Made by a program: the position numbers and the translations under genes
Notes under the pieces: model-generated
What the model saw: only the letters and a program-made list of their open reading frames with translations
Told to the model about the DNA's origin: nothing
Database searches by the model: none
From: Zygnema cylindricum
Lineage: Eukaryota; Streptophyta; Zygnematophyceae; Zygnematales; Zygnemataceae
NCBI GenBank assembly: GCA_037447655.1
Contig: JBBHKE010001109.1
Location: 1-49,828, forward strand
Length of the DNA stretch: 49,828 bases
Direction of reading: 5' to 3'
Shown: piece after piece, positions 34,877-46,464 of the stretch
Layout: each line of letters opens with the position of its first letter
How positions within the stretch are numbered: position 1 is the stretch's first letter

Positions 34877-35515
34877 ACCCAGAGGCAGGAGCGTTCGCAG
34901 AGCCGACGGATAGGGCCAAATCCCATGTACGTGAAACTTTAGACAGTGTACTGAAAGGTACACAAAATCACATATATTGTACATAATGGTACAGTTTTGC
35001 TTCTCAAATATGTACTTCCCAAAGAGTGTTACGGGACAGTTCTAATACGGCAATGTAGCATGCGGGATGGCCACAGGCTCGGAGGGCGCGGCTCAGCGAG
35101 GGACACGTCGATAGTGCTGTGGGCAAAATTGCAAATGGTTGGCTCCTCCGTACATGTGAGAAACCAGAAACTACAGTACAGTACGGCACACCGCCCCTGC
35201 TGTTCACTCTAATTCCAGGTAGTCGTCTTATGATCCAAAATCATGCCACTACAATAGGGGTAAAATCTACCTAGGTGGCCCACAATAAGCCGCGTTGCAA
35301 TCATAGTTCAGTGGTGTAATTTAGTTGTGTTGTTTTATGTAAGTGTTAACGTTGTTAAGAATGGCGCTATAGAGTTTGTGTCTGTGCCGTACATAGGTAC
35401 TATACATGACTTTTACGACGTACCAGAAAATGCTTTCTTGCATAGATGCACCGATTAACCGGTTACATGTGCGCTTAGATACGCTCAAACGTATCTCTAC
35501 GTATAGCTTAACTAA

Positions 35516-36193
35516 GGCTGCGGCCCCATGTAGTTGTAACTTAGCGTACTTACTTTGTATTTTAGCGCGGATCCGGCGGACCCGGATTTCAAGTGTCTCT
35601 ATGTGTTCATTCGAAATTATTACTTAAGTTTGTGACAATTGTATACGTCGACAACGCCCGTGACGGCTGTCACCGTGTACAATTTGTGATGACGCACCAT
35701 ATTTTCTTGAAACTTTTTGAAGCGTCGCAAGACACATCGTAATTTTTGAAACGATTTGCGGATTTGGTATGTCGCATGTCTTTGCGAGACATCGTTGACG
35801 TACAGCCTTGCACCCGTGGCTGTGCAAAATGCCTTGACGTAAACCTCTCCCGTCCGGCCGCCATTACTTCGCAGATTTTTCACGTTCGCAGACTTTTCAA
35901 CTTTGCGTGAAATGACACTGCAGCGTCGAGACCCCTGCAAAAAAAAAACCGTACAACATGCAAGCCGACAAAAACAAACAAACCCTGTACTTTTTTTCGT
36001 CGTCAAAACTTCTAAAATCTTTTCACACGTGGGAATATATTTTCAGATTGGTGTAGACGGATTTGCTTAGCTTAAAACACAGTGCCGATGTGTTTTATGA
36101 TAAGCTTGAAAATGACGTGACAGTGGGTCGAAAAACCGCAAGACGACAAAACGACAGAAAAAAACCCGAACTTAGCCACATGGGGCCGCAGCC
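35516..36193. mobile_element. Family C-related TIR element C4
   Basis: Ends GGCTGCGGCCCCATGT and ACATGGGGCCGCAGCC are perfect inverted repeats, enclosed by CTAA and TTAG. The interior matches family C in reverse (TTTTAGCGCGGATCCGG, GACGGCTGTCACCG). It lies upstream of OHP2. Confidence 0.8.
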
Positions 36194-36301
36194 TTAGACC
36201 GTAGGAATATGTACCGATTTAGAAATATGAAATTATCGGTGTTTTTTGTACATGACCAACGTACAAGATCAGTCAAGGCGAGACATCCAACGACTCTGAA
36301 G

Positions 36302-36607
36302 CATAGTTCAAAAGTAGGTGAAAGTAGGCCCATACAATATGCCTATTATATGCAAAACATACAGTATGGCCTTAAGACCCATATTGTATTCGGAACTATT
36401 CGGACCAATTAAAACATTCTGACCAAAAATTAGACCAATTAAAGCATTTGGACCAAAAAAATTTATTTACACCGTCAGATTCGGACGATCGGACGGTCGC
36501 TGATCAAAGTAGCGATCTAAGAAGATCACATGAAAAGCCCATAACACAACTTACGATAAAGGCGCCGACCAAAGGCCTACCATAAAAACGCCTACTTTTG
36601 AACTATG
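36302..36607. mobile_element. Family F TIR element F1 with 8-bp target duplication
   Basis: Ends CATAGTTCAAAAGTAGG and CCTACTTTTGAACTATG are inverted repeats. Flanks CTCTGAAG and CTATGAAG agree in seven of eight positions, fitting a hAT-type 8-bp duplication. 306 bp, noncoding. The inverted relative F2 is at 45266. Confidence 0.8.
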
Positions 36608-36727
36608 CTATGAAGGTATCAAGCGCACACGAGAGGCTTTTAGGGTTAGAAATTTCCACAAGCTGCACTTCCTCCTCTCCGGCAAATCTCTCCTGCCCTT
36701 AAATTCAATTACGACCACAAATGGACA

Positions 36728-36766
36728 GCTACAGTAGAGTGCAGTACAGTACTGTAGTACTGTACT
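36728..36766. repeat. GTACT/AGTAC short repeat
   Basis: Repeats of ACAGTAC and GTACTGT with internal dyads. A similar run (TGTACTGTACTGTACTG) stands on the other side of the D element at 37333-37357. Confidence 0.8.
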
Positions 36767-36767
36767 G

Positions 36768-37332
36768 CAGAGGTCGCAAACGGTCAACCGAAACCGTGAC
36801 CGACCGTTAACCGACCGCCCGCGCCGGATCCGGAACGAATTCGGTTGCCAAATTTTGGGGGCCGGGCGGTTGCGGTCGGTTGATTCACCAGAAAAAAAAT
36901 GGTCGGTTACGGTCGGTTAACCAAAAAAATCAAAAAAATGAAATTTTTGTACTGTCCATACAATCCAACATTATTGTACTTTGTACTCTTTGGTATCGTG
37001 GAAGTACGTGACATCATGATTAACGTCGCAAATCTGACACGGTAGAAACACTATTCATTTCGCAAATCTTAGGGAACGCAACAAATCGTAATTATTGGCT
37101 TATTCATATGTCGTACATTAATTAATTTTGTACTTTTTCGGTTACGGGCGGGTATGGTTAGTCGCGAGAAATCGAGTTTCGGTTAACTTTTATTTTCGTA
37201 AACGCCGGTCGGTTAACGGTTAACAATTTTGGAGCGTGACATAACCCGGTCGGGCGTCGGTTACTCAGATTTTGAAAAAAAAAAAAACGTTCGGTTTCGG
37301 TTATGTAAAATTTTGACTTTTGCGACCTCTGC
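36768..37332. mobile_element. Family D hAT-type MITE
   Basis: Ends CAGAGGTCGCAAACGG and TTTTGCGACCTCTGC. CAGAGGTCGCAA fits hAT terminal repeats. Both flanks are TGTACT, but they lie in a repeat, so the target duplication cannot be fixed. The interior has many CGGTCGGTTAAC-type subterminal repeats and no transposase. Confidence 0.8.
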
Positions 37333-37433
37333 TGTACTGTACTGTACTGTACTGTAGTAGCATCCATTTCAAAAGCTTTTCTAGGACGCTTTTTCCTTTT
37401 CTAGCCTGTAAAAGTTGAAATTGACAGCTACAG

Positions 37434-37562
37434 GCAAATATCGACGACATCGCGATATCATTTGCTATATCGAGATTTTCAGCCGGTCGGTGTATCGTTA
37501 TCGAGTCCCCGCAACTAAGTACATATCGATTAAGGGCAAAACCTGGTCGATATACACACTAC
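37434..37562. repeat. Family E fragment
   Basis: AATATCGACGACATCGCGATATC and GGTCGATATACACACTA resemble the E element ends in degraded form. Confidence 0.45.
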
Positions 37563-38842
37563 GAAAGTCGTCCACCTTCTGACGTCAACGTTTGTCTTTG
37601 CGCAATTTACCCATGGCTTCCATTCCTCTCCAATCTGCTATTGCGGTGATAGGTCTTTTCATTATTCCAGACCTCCCCCCAGCAAGGCTCTACCTGGCTC
37701 GGGAAATTTTGAAGGAACTCAGTATTGTTTTTGTTGAGTTGATGATTTTTTTAGGTTTTGAAGCTTCATCTTGTTCTTTGCGGGGTTTTTATTCGGGTTC
37801 TTTATCTCTCCTTTTTGCTTGCTATTTGGCTTTTCGCAGTGTCCTTGATTTTTTGTTGTTTGAAATCGTGTGACATTTTAACGGCCCTCTTTCACTCATG
37901 TTCTTCGATAGTTTTCAATTGGGCTTAATCACAGCATTGTTAAGGAATGATGCCTATGCATACACAAGCTTAGATGAATGGGGTATCAGTATCTCTCCCC
38001 TAAGCAAATATCAAAAGCTGTCAACCACACAGATTTGACAGATCCTAGGCCTTAACTTGCAAACTGTGAAGACTGCTTAACATTGTACATGCAAGTACAA
38101 GAAGGAAAACAATACTTCTACGCTACCCGTTTCTTTATCTCGCTTTTCTTTTGTTGCTTTAACCGCTGCTAAAACTGTAGGAGGAGAAGGAAGTCAAGTA
38201 AACAAGAAAATTATTTCATATGGAATGTTTTTGATTATTCTCCTAACCATTTTTTTTCACCAGTCTAAAATATAATCATTTAGGGCAGTACAACTGGAAG
38301 TACTTTGTTGCCTTCTTCTATGAATAGAATGATTTACAACCATACTAAATCTTGTAGAGTGTTAAATACTTAGAATTTTATTCAACCTCCACTTTGCTAA
38401 CTGACTGAATATTCACAAACATAACTGAGGCATCCAATGGTGCGAAAGAACCATTTAACTCTCTACCGTAAACTATTGCGTTGCAATGAACAGTTTCAGC
38501 TTGCCAGTTTCTGGCATTTGAACTTTATTCCTCACATAACTTCAAGAATTCTAACCTCTAAATTTTGAGAAATATCTGACAACAAGATCCGTTGCTTTTT
38601 TTTTTTCAAAAGGAAAGTTCCGGTATTGAAACAACTCGAAGGGTAACTGAACTTTTTCCTTAAAAGTCCACTAACCAACTAAGTAAAAACTCCATCGTCA
38701 AAAACTTTCGGCAACACAAATTGTGGAATATAAAGAAAATCTCTCATTATAAATTATCTGGATCATCCTCGGCAGTTGTTTATCTTTTTGTTTGTTGTTT
38801 GGCTTTTGTGTTGCTTTCACAATTTCTCTCCACACTTTTTGT
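37563..38842. other. Intergenic region 3' of the glycosyltransferase gene
   Basis: A 93-codon frame at 37592-37873 (MASIPLQSAIAVIG from 37613) has hydrophobic stretches but no recognised family or following exon. The rest probably includes the 3' untranslated region of the minus-strand GT61 gene. Confidence 0.35.
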
Positions 38843-41800
38843 TTATGTTCGACATTGTTTTCTACTTGCTACCTTTAACTGCTGTCGGACATAGAACGGG
38901 TCGTTTTTCAACTTTTCGTTCTTAATCTTTCTCAAGACGAATCGAAAACGTTCCAAATTCAAAGTAACGTTCTGCTTCTCCAGATAAATTTCTTTGCCTG
39001 CCCACCAACCCCGGTCCAAAACCGACTGTGGATTCACAAGTACTGGGTCTCCAGGAGGATAACTTTTACTCAGAGAACTTTCTCCTATTTCGGTTTTGTA
39101 TTCCTCATATTGGAGACCAAGTCGAACCGCCGGATCTCCATAATAGGTTTTTGCCGCCCAATCGGTTCCCAGGGGAACAACCTGAACAGCAAAAGAAGAA
39201 AAAGAAAAAAAGAAGAAAACAAAAAGAAAAAAAAACAAACGAAAAAAAAGTCGAACACAAGAATTTTTAAGACTACTTCAACCTGCAAGTATAAGGAGCT
39301 TCCTTGATACTGTTCGTCATATTTAACATCGTAAAATTAAACTTATTTCTGTAAAATGTTAAGTTCGACTCTTGTAAACATCAAAAACAAGAAAAACAAT
39401 TCCTCTTTCGGTGTTTAGCAATGTACCACACAGCTGAGCCTTGATTTTTTTTTTCCAAAACATGCATTTGCCTTTCCCGTGTTTCTGCATAAACCGATTA
39501 CTAAACAAAACTGAATCCAACTAAAACAAACCTGAACAGAACCAAAGATCACTACAAAAACGAAGTTCCTTCTTTCTCTTTTTCTTCTTGTCTTTCTGTC
39601 TTTCTTGACTTTTTGCATTTTTAGCCTCTTTCGTCTTTTTCTTACCTGAATATAAGCCGAATTCGGTCTCATAAAGAGAAAATGAGTCATTCCTGCTCCG
39701 TGCACTCCCATCATCACGTTACTCTCCTGAAGAGCATGCCACATGTCCTGCAAAGCCGTACTGCTGACGGGAAGCAGTAAACGGACGAAAAATCCTTCTT
39801 CTTCCGCAACTCTTTTGATGTCTTCTTCATTTGTGAGCATACGAGTTCCTTGACGTAAAATAATTGATAAAACAGGACGACAGCCGTACTTGTCTCCTTC
39901 TGGATAAGGTTGTTTGTACGGCCATCCTTTCCAAGCCTGTTTTAGAATAAGCTGCGTAAAAAAAAAGGACACAAAGGACAGAAAAAAGTGATTGGGAAAG
40001 AAGTGATTAAAAAAACAGTAATTAAGTCGCAGAAGGTGGGAGAGGGCGAGAGGGGGAGGGGGAAGGAGAGGAGAGGGAGAATGGAGAGGGAGAGGGAGAA
40101 CAAAGAGGGCGGGGGAGAGGGAAAGGGAGCCCTCCTACCTGGAAGTCCTGAATACTCCCTCCCTGAGTCATCCATTGCTGGTCGACTGTCAACTCGTCGT
40201 GAATCCTCAGTCCGACCGTCAGGTCATGAAAGCAATGCACATACTCATCTTGACCGAGAAGGACCACCGGATATTTTGACATCTGGCGAATGACTTGTTC
40301 GTACTTCAAAAACCACCACACATGTGCTTGTTCAATTATGAGCACTACCTCTCCTTTGAGATGTTGAGAAGTAATATAGAGAGGAATCAGCCCTGCAAAT
40401 CGGTGGAGAGAGAAAGAGAGAAACGTGAGAGGCTCGAAAGGAAGCAATGGACGTTACATCGAAGAGGAGATAATAGTACACACGATTAACAACAAAAAAG
40501 AAGTTAATGCAAATGTGCAGTAAAGAAAGACAAAGCACAGGTTTTATCAAAACTGTTGCCACAATCGTCTGCAAAACGGTGAAGTTTCCTGAATTCTTTT
40601 TGCGGACTTTAATAGGCCTTCGAAGCTAATCAAAGGAGTTTCTGCGAGTTTTGAAGAGTTCAAAGATTTTTTTACCTGTGCTTTCCACACTCATAAAACT
40701 GAGTTAAACTGCAAAGTTTCTCAACAACTTCACCAAAGCAAAAAAAGAATTATGCTCACCGTCATGAAATTCGTGGTACAAATTTCCGGTGTATCCAGAG
40801 GTAGAAAACACGACACCAGGAACATTATGGTATACATCACAAGTAAGAAGAGGAATCCCATCTTTTGTCTTATTCAACGGAGGGGATCCACTCTCCCACT
40901 TAGGTGTCCTCCATCCTCTATCCACAGGCTCAAGTTGTATACCCTTTTCTTTTGCTTCTGCCTCCTCACTCTCTCTCACTACCTCCAAAAATGTCAGTTG
41001 AGAAACCCCCAAACTCAGTCTTTTCGATCTTAAAGCTGTCCGCTCAGACTTCTTTTGACTCCTTACTTTTCTCACTAACCTCCAATACGTTTCTGTTCCT
41101 GGATTATTTCCACTGTTTCCTCCTGTTTCTAGAAGTTGTCTCCTTGCAACTCTCCTTTTCCTGTTGTCTGCGTCCTCTTCTGAGAAAATGTTTTTGTTTT
41201 CTGGTAGTCCTTCAGGTACATCCACACTTTTTAAGGTTAACTCTTGTATTCCTTCCATACAACTTGTTTCCCACTTTCTTGTATAGGGCTTTATCTTTTC
41301 CTCTTTCCGAGGAGTTTTCTTCTCTTTCACATACATTATAACCAAATCCGACCTTGCATCAACCCTAATATCTCCTTTCATAATACAAACATCTGTCCTC
41401 CAGTGAGTTCTATCACAGGTAAAAACCTCGTTTCCTGAATCCGGAGCATTCTCTCCCTCTTCCGTTCCACCATGGACTTCATTGCCGGAATTTTCTGCAT
41501 CTCCCCTTACTATCTCCTTATTCGTCGTTTCTATATTTTTTCCGTCAATTGCCTTATTCTGATCCTTTTCAACTCCGATAACCTCTGGATCTTCGGCAAA
41601 TTTGACCTCACTACTTTCTTCAGAACTAACTTGTTCTTCTTCAGTATCCAGGAAAGATTTTTTGCTCTCTCTTGCTGCTTCAGCAAAAGCTTCAATAGCG
41701 GCAGCCATGGCTTCTCCTGACAGTTCCGCCCCAGAAGTTCTCGCCTTATTTACCACTTCACTACTTTCCATTTTATCTACCACACTCTTGGAGGTAATCT

Positions 41801-43357
41801 CCCCATCTTCAACTCTTGCCATGGCTTCATTATTCATTCTAACATCCTCGTGAGCAACAGACACTTCATCAGATTTGCCCTGTTTTCCATCCATATCAAT
41901 GGTTTTACTCTCTGGATAAGTAATTACGCTTTGGTTTTCTTCCTCTTTATGATTTAATTGGAGAGAAATGCTCGCCATGTCTAAAACTGCATGAAATTGA
42001 AAGTGAAATGTGAATGAGTCTGGGATAACAAGGACTTCAGGAGTTACAATCAGGTCTCTAGTAGTCCACCACCATTATTGTGAGCCACAATAATTATGAA
42101 TAAAGCCAATTCAACTGTTTTAAAAGGTTAGTTTAATACTAAACAAAAATATTAGAGAGCACCCCATCTGATTTGGAGGCCTAAATATAATATAGTGTGG
42201 AACAGCATTGTCAACACCCATATAGGTGTAGTAGTAAAATACACTCTAATTGTAGAGAACAGTATCGTTTTGTGTAAAGGAAACAGAGCCACACAACCAC
42301 GCAAAAAAAAAAAAAAAAACACACCGCCACACATTTTTTTTTCACCGTTACGAAAAAGTTTGTGCACAGAGAAAGCGCTTGCTAATCCCACTTTGGTAGT
42401 CCACCAATTTTCTTTATTCCAGATTACTTACTGATGCATCAACATCTTCCACCATAAATATTTGTAATAAGTGCAATATTTGAGACAACAATTAGAATTG
42501 GTATGGGCGAATGGTAAGGAAAAAGTATGTGCAGTCCAATGTTCAAGTAAACCCGCTTGAGCTCATAAAGTGGTTAACAAACTTCTGATTTCCCTTTTAA
42601 AAATTTTACGCCACACCTTCTATAGCTATTAGAGTTAGTAAATTATTAGTGTTAAAAGCAAATTTAGTGTTAACTACACTAGATAATGTTTTGCTACCTG
42701 GCTCATTGTGAGCCATTTAACTCATCTGTGTTATTAACACTAATGTATGATTTTGGGTCAAAAAAAAGCACGCACTCGAGTTAGTGTTATTATTTAAAAT
42801 GGATGGGCAGTGTCGTTATGGGAATCAGATATAGCAAGATGCCTTCGACTAGGTTTACGTCCAACAAACCAGAGTATTTATAGAAAGAAACCATATGTTC
42901 AGATGATGGACGAAGGAGCTTATACCTTTTTCTTTTACTAAAAAAAGAAAAGAAATGAGAAGAAAATACACAATTAAGAGAAGGTCATGTATATATAAAT
43001 TTGATGCTCATAGATTTCAAAATGTTTGTAAAAAGAATTCCATGTTTTGGGTATGAGAAGGTAATATTGCATATCAACATCTTACCCTGGAAAAAAATAG
43101 TCAAAAGTGAAATTTGAAATTAAAGTTGAATTTTCCTTTGACCAAGTTTTGACTCTGGTTCTAACATGGTTAAAATTGTAAAACCAAATAGGTCTTAAAA
43201 GGAAAAATAAAGCGCAGTAAAATGAGTTCATGGACATCACATTTGAAACACTTTGATTAAAATAAAAAATGAAAATAAACAAACAACCAAACTTGGAAAC
43301 TAGTTGAACTTCACCTCAAAGAAAAGAAATCCCTACTATAACCAAGTCTTTTAGCTA

Positions 43358-43397
<40 letters not shown>

Positions 43398-44738
43398 TTA
43401 CACTGTCCGTCACTGTTAATCTTAATACCACTAATTGATACTGAATTCCGATTCAATACTAATAATTCCTTTCCAATAACAGGGGTGAACACTGTACGCA
43501 TATGCATTAGCTTTCTAAACAGTATCAACCCCATTTAAACCCAAACTATACTGATCCATCAACTTCCCAAGTTCATATTATTCTTGACATTATACATTCG
43601 AACACATAAACAACACTGTGACTTGCAACGATATTTAAAAGGAATAAAAACAAAAAGGGGGGGGGGGGAGAAAATGGTGGAATATAGAGAGGAAAATTCA
43701 AATCAGCTTGGTCTGGCTAACCAAATAAGTCCTGCCCCTTTTCACAGGAAAAAAGGGGTATTTCAGATAAGGTAAATTATAAAACACTAACTGCGTTGAG
43801 TCTTGCATCATTTTTTAACAGATAATTAATTCAAAAAACAAGCCCTCAAATAAATGCCCGAACTGATACAGACAAAACAAACCAATTTCCACACATTTTT
43901 GTAGTCATATTGTGACTGTTTGAGAATGGTTAAAAAAAAAAAAGCGAAAAGGGAGTCTTCAAAGTATCCCCCTCCTCCTCGCCCTCGGCGTCGATCCCTC
44001 TTTCTACCTCTCCCTCTCTCTTTCCCCCTTTCTCCCTGTCTCGCCCCTCTCTCTCCCCCTCTCCATCTTTCTCCCCTCTCTCTCCGTCTCCCTCTTTCTC
44101 CCAACTCTCTCCCTCTCCCTCTTTCTCCCCTCTCTCTCCATCTCCCTCTCCCTCCTTTCTCTCCCTCCCTCTCCCTTCCTCTCCGTTCATCTCCATCCCT
44201 CTCCCTCCCTCTCTCCCGCGATCTGATTTTATAACAAAAATGGTGGCAAATTGGACATGGTGATTCTCTTACCTTCATTGGAGGAAGACAAAGAAGAAGA
44301 AGATGAAGACAAAGGTGACGACGATTTCCGATTTGAATTTGTCATTGTACCGTAAAATAAAAACAAAAGAAAAAGGATTGCAGAAAGAGACAAAATTTTC
44401 TTGGACTGACTCCGTCTCAACCATATTATTAGAGACAACAGGAACCTCCTTCCTCCCTCTGTTCTCTGCCAAGTCTTCTTCGAAAAAAACAAAAAATCTC
44501 CACTTTGTTTGGCCCTTAACCCTAACCCTAACCCTAAACCAGGATTCTGACCATTTGCGGGTAAATCTGCTCCACATTCTGCCTTTTTCGATCCTGACAC
44601 TTCATGCCTAACGGGACGAGGTTTGACGCCTGTTTCCATTGGCACGTGTGAAGGGAGAGGAGGAGAGGACGAGGAATCAGAGTGAGAGAGAGTACTGTCT
44701 TGACAGATGGCCATGGAAAGATTCTCTCCGGGCGGCAT
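38843..44738 (-). CDS. GT61 family glycosyltransferase, Golgi type II membrane protein
   Basis: GT61 enzymes of this plant clade add xylose or arabinose to cell-wall polysaccharides in the Golgi. Exons are 44273-44738, 40760-41980, 40139-40392, 39646-39951 and 38843-39181. All four joins keep phase and give 861 aa. Exon 1 supplies the membrane anchor (ILSLSAILFLLFLFYG, residues about 115-130). Exon 2 begins with a long acidic stem and ends with CDVYHNVPGVVFSTSGYTGN. Exon 3 has IPLYITSQHL and CFHDLTVGLRIHDEL. Exon 4 has GVHGAGMTHFLFMRP (residues 729-743). Exon 5 has VVPLGTDWAAKTYYGDPA and the C-terminal MEKQ-like YLEKQNVTLNLERFRFVL. The catalytic part aligns in order with rice XAT/XAX1-type proteins as I recall them. 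The acceptor sugar cannot be told from sequence. The long stem, about 400 residues, is unusual. Confidence 0.92.
40025..40135. repeat. G/A-rich low-complexity tract in GT61 intron 3
   Basis: GGGAGAGGGCGAGAGGGGG-type sequence, pyrimidine-rich in the sense (minus) direction. It lies directly after the exon 3 donor at 40138. Confidence 0.85.
42614..42812. mobile_element. Family A-like element in GT61 intron 1
   Basis: Left CACCTTCTATAGCTATTAGAG, right ATGGATGGGCAGTG. The interior carries the family words TTAGTGTTAA and TTATTAACACTAA. About 200 bp. Confidence 0.55.
43371..43400. repeat. (AT)n microsatellite
   Basis: ATATAT run followed by TTACACTGTCCGTCAC, which resembles one end of a family A element without its partner. 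Confidence 0.85.
43965..44219. repeat. Polypyrimidine CTCCCT tandem tract
   Basis: About 255 bp of CTCTCCCTCTTTCTCCC-type repeats, G/A-rich in the sense direction of GT61 intron 1. It generates Arg/Glu/Gly-rich false frames. Confidence 0.93.
44513..44540. repeat. Short telomere-like CCCTAA run inside GT61 exon 1
   Basis: CCCTTAACCCTAACCCTAAC continues to CCCTAAACC. Read on the minus strand it is in frame and encodes the Gly-Leu repeat GLGLGLGL at residues 67-74 of the protein. Confidence 0.9.
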
Positions 44739-45265
44739 TTGATCCTATGGCTGTCTGTGTAAGACTGTGGAAGCTTCGGAGAATGAGAGAAGGAAGGGAC
44801 TGCAGAAGAAATAAATAAATTCTCTGCAGAGAAACCTGAGCAAGGTAGACGGACACATGGGAAGAGAAACTAAAGGGAGAAAGCTCGGGGGAGAAGTGAC
44901 CTGAAATAGAAGACTGAACGGAAAAGAGAGAGGTTTGACAAGCAGGTGGCTGGCGAGGGCCTTTTGACTCCGGTGGTTAACTTGACGCCCGGAACTGATT
45001 GATAAGGACATGTATTGGCCGACAAGAGATCTGACGTCATTTTACCAGAATAATCGAGCGCTGCAGAGCAGATGACGGAATGGAGGGAATCCCGCTTCAC
45101 CGCACCTGAAGTGGCACAATGTGCGGTTACCAGACGATGCCGCTCGTACAATTTTGTACTGTACTTTTCTGAAAACTCTGCCTCCTTTTTCAAAATTAAT
45201 TCTTGAGGGGCGTTTTTATGCAGCTTCGTTAGAAATGAATTAGTTCTGTCATTCGGTGTTTGAAC

Positions 45266-45542
45266 CATAGTTCAAAAGTAGGCCTTTTAAGGTAGGCCTT
45301 GGTAGGCGCAAGTAGTGTTATGGGCTTTTCATGTGATCTTCGTAGATCGCCACTTTGATCATTACTTTGATCAGCGATCGTCCGATGACGTTTAATTCTC
45401 TATCGAACGATGTGCAACTCAACCCTGTTACTTTTTTCTTTCATTTTGCGACAAATACAATATGGGTCTTAAGGTCATATTGTATGTTTTGCGTACAATA
45501 GGCATATTGTATGGGCCTACTTTCACCTACTTTTTAACTAGT
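45266..45542. mobile_element. Family F element F2, inverted relative to F1
   Basis: Left end CATAGTTCAAAAGTAGG, right end CCTACTTTTTAACTA. The interior matches F1 in reverse (ACAATATGGGTCTTAAGG, AGTGTTATGGGCTTTTCATG). No clear target duplication. Confidence 0.78.
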
Positions 45543-45894
45543 TGTTCAATACGCGCGTTTTTTTCCTTTTTTCCAGTTTCTACTTATTGTAAGTGACTTT
45601 TCAAAAAATCGCAAAAAAACGTCTACTGTAAACTGAAACCTTACGGTAACCTATAGTCAAATTACGGTAACTGTGCGAATATTTACGGAAATTGTACGGA
45701 AATTGACAATAAGATTCGATGCACGTATCGGTACTTTCTGTTCAGTAAACTGATCCGAATGTACACATAAATGTACGGAAATTTATCGTCACGTCTACGG
45801 ACATTTCTAAAAAGAGACGTTGCGGCCTCACACTATTTGAGCGCCGTAAGTTCAAAATGTTGAATGATGAAAAATGTCATCTGCATATGGCCTG

Positions 45895-46172
45895 CACTTT
45901 GTTTTTTTTTAAATTGCATGCTCTCAGAGAGGTAGAGAGAGAAGGCCATGGCTGCCTGTTTCTGAACGATAGACAATTTTATTCTGACAAAAAATTGTTT
46001 TTTTGAAATTGCATGCTCTCGAAGAAGTAGAGAGAGAAGGCCATGGTTGCCTATCTGTGAACAACAGACAATTTTATTATGACAAAATATAAGCGTTTCG
46101 CAGGAATTGAACCTGGGACTGCGTACGCGCATGCCATCAATTGGTGGGATAGGCCGTAACCAGTTGATGTAA
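45895..46172 (-). mobile_element. SINE-like tRNA-derived element, copy 1
   Basis: On the minus strand a tRNA-like head (AACTGGTTACGGCC, then B box GGTTCAATTCC at 46103-46113) leads into a body. The body contains two tandem copies, 95 bp apart, of a unit with CCATGGCCTTCTCTCTCTAC. It ends in an A-rich stretch (AAAAAAAAAC). Confidence 0.5.
45911..46090. repeat. 95-bp tandem duplication
   Basis: AAATTGCATGCTCTC...GAGAGAAGGCCATGG...AGACAATTTTATT is repeated starting at 45911 and 46006. Confidence 0.93.
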
Positions 46173-46464
46173 AAGTTACGATACATATATGAACTGTGGT
46201 AATTTTTTTTATACATGTTATTTTTGCCGCTTATTTGACGAAAAGCGTACAAACTGCGGTACATGTTCAATTCAAATATTTTACCATGTACGGATTTGTA
46301 AGGAAAAATTCATTAATTTTACGATTTTTTCAAATCGACCTCTCCAGTTTCTACGTATTGTACGCGAGTTCGAATCGTGCGTAGAATACGTTTTGAACAA
46401 CTATGGGTTTGAACGACCATTTTGTGTCGTTGGTCATCTGGAATGCAATCACCTAAATATCATA

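Larger units (their letters stand above)
41981..44272 (-). other. GT61 intron 1
   Basis: A 2.3-kb intron between the membrane-anchor exon and the stem exon, from GTAAGA to GTTTTAG. It contains a family A-like element (42614-42812), an (AT)n run near 43374-43398 and a long C/T tract (43965-44219). No other exon was seen inside. Confidence 0.7.

Noticed and set aside
37592-37873. 93-codon plus frame with hydrophobic segments
   Set aside because: No family recognised, no supporting exon, and it sits in intergenic DNA between an E fragment and the GT61 3' end.
43826-44234. Arg/Glu/Gly-rich and Pro/Ser-rich frames
   Set aside because: Frames of the CTCCCT tract inside GT61 intron 1.
44870-45268. 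132-codon minus frame upstream of GT61
   Set aside because: No domain or splice support. It covers the probable promoter and 5' UTR region.
46090-46172. Functional tRNA gene on the minus strand
   Set aside because: The A and B boxes are suggestive, but the acceptor and anticodon stems do not pair into a cloverleaf by eye. A SINE head is more likely.
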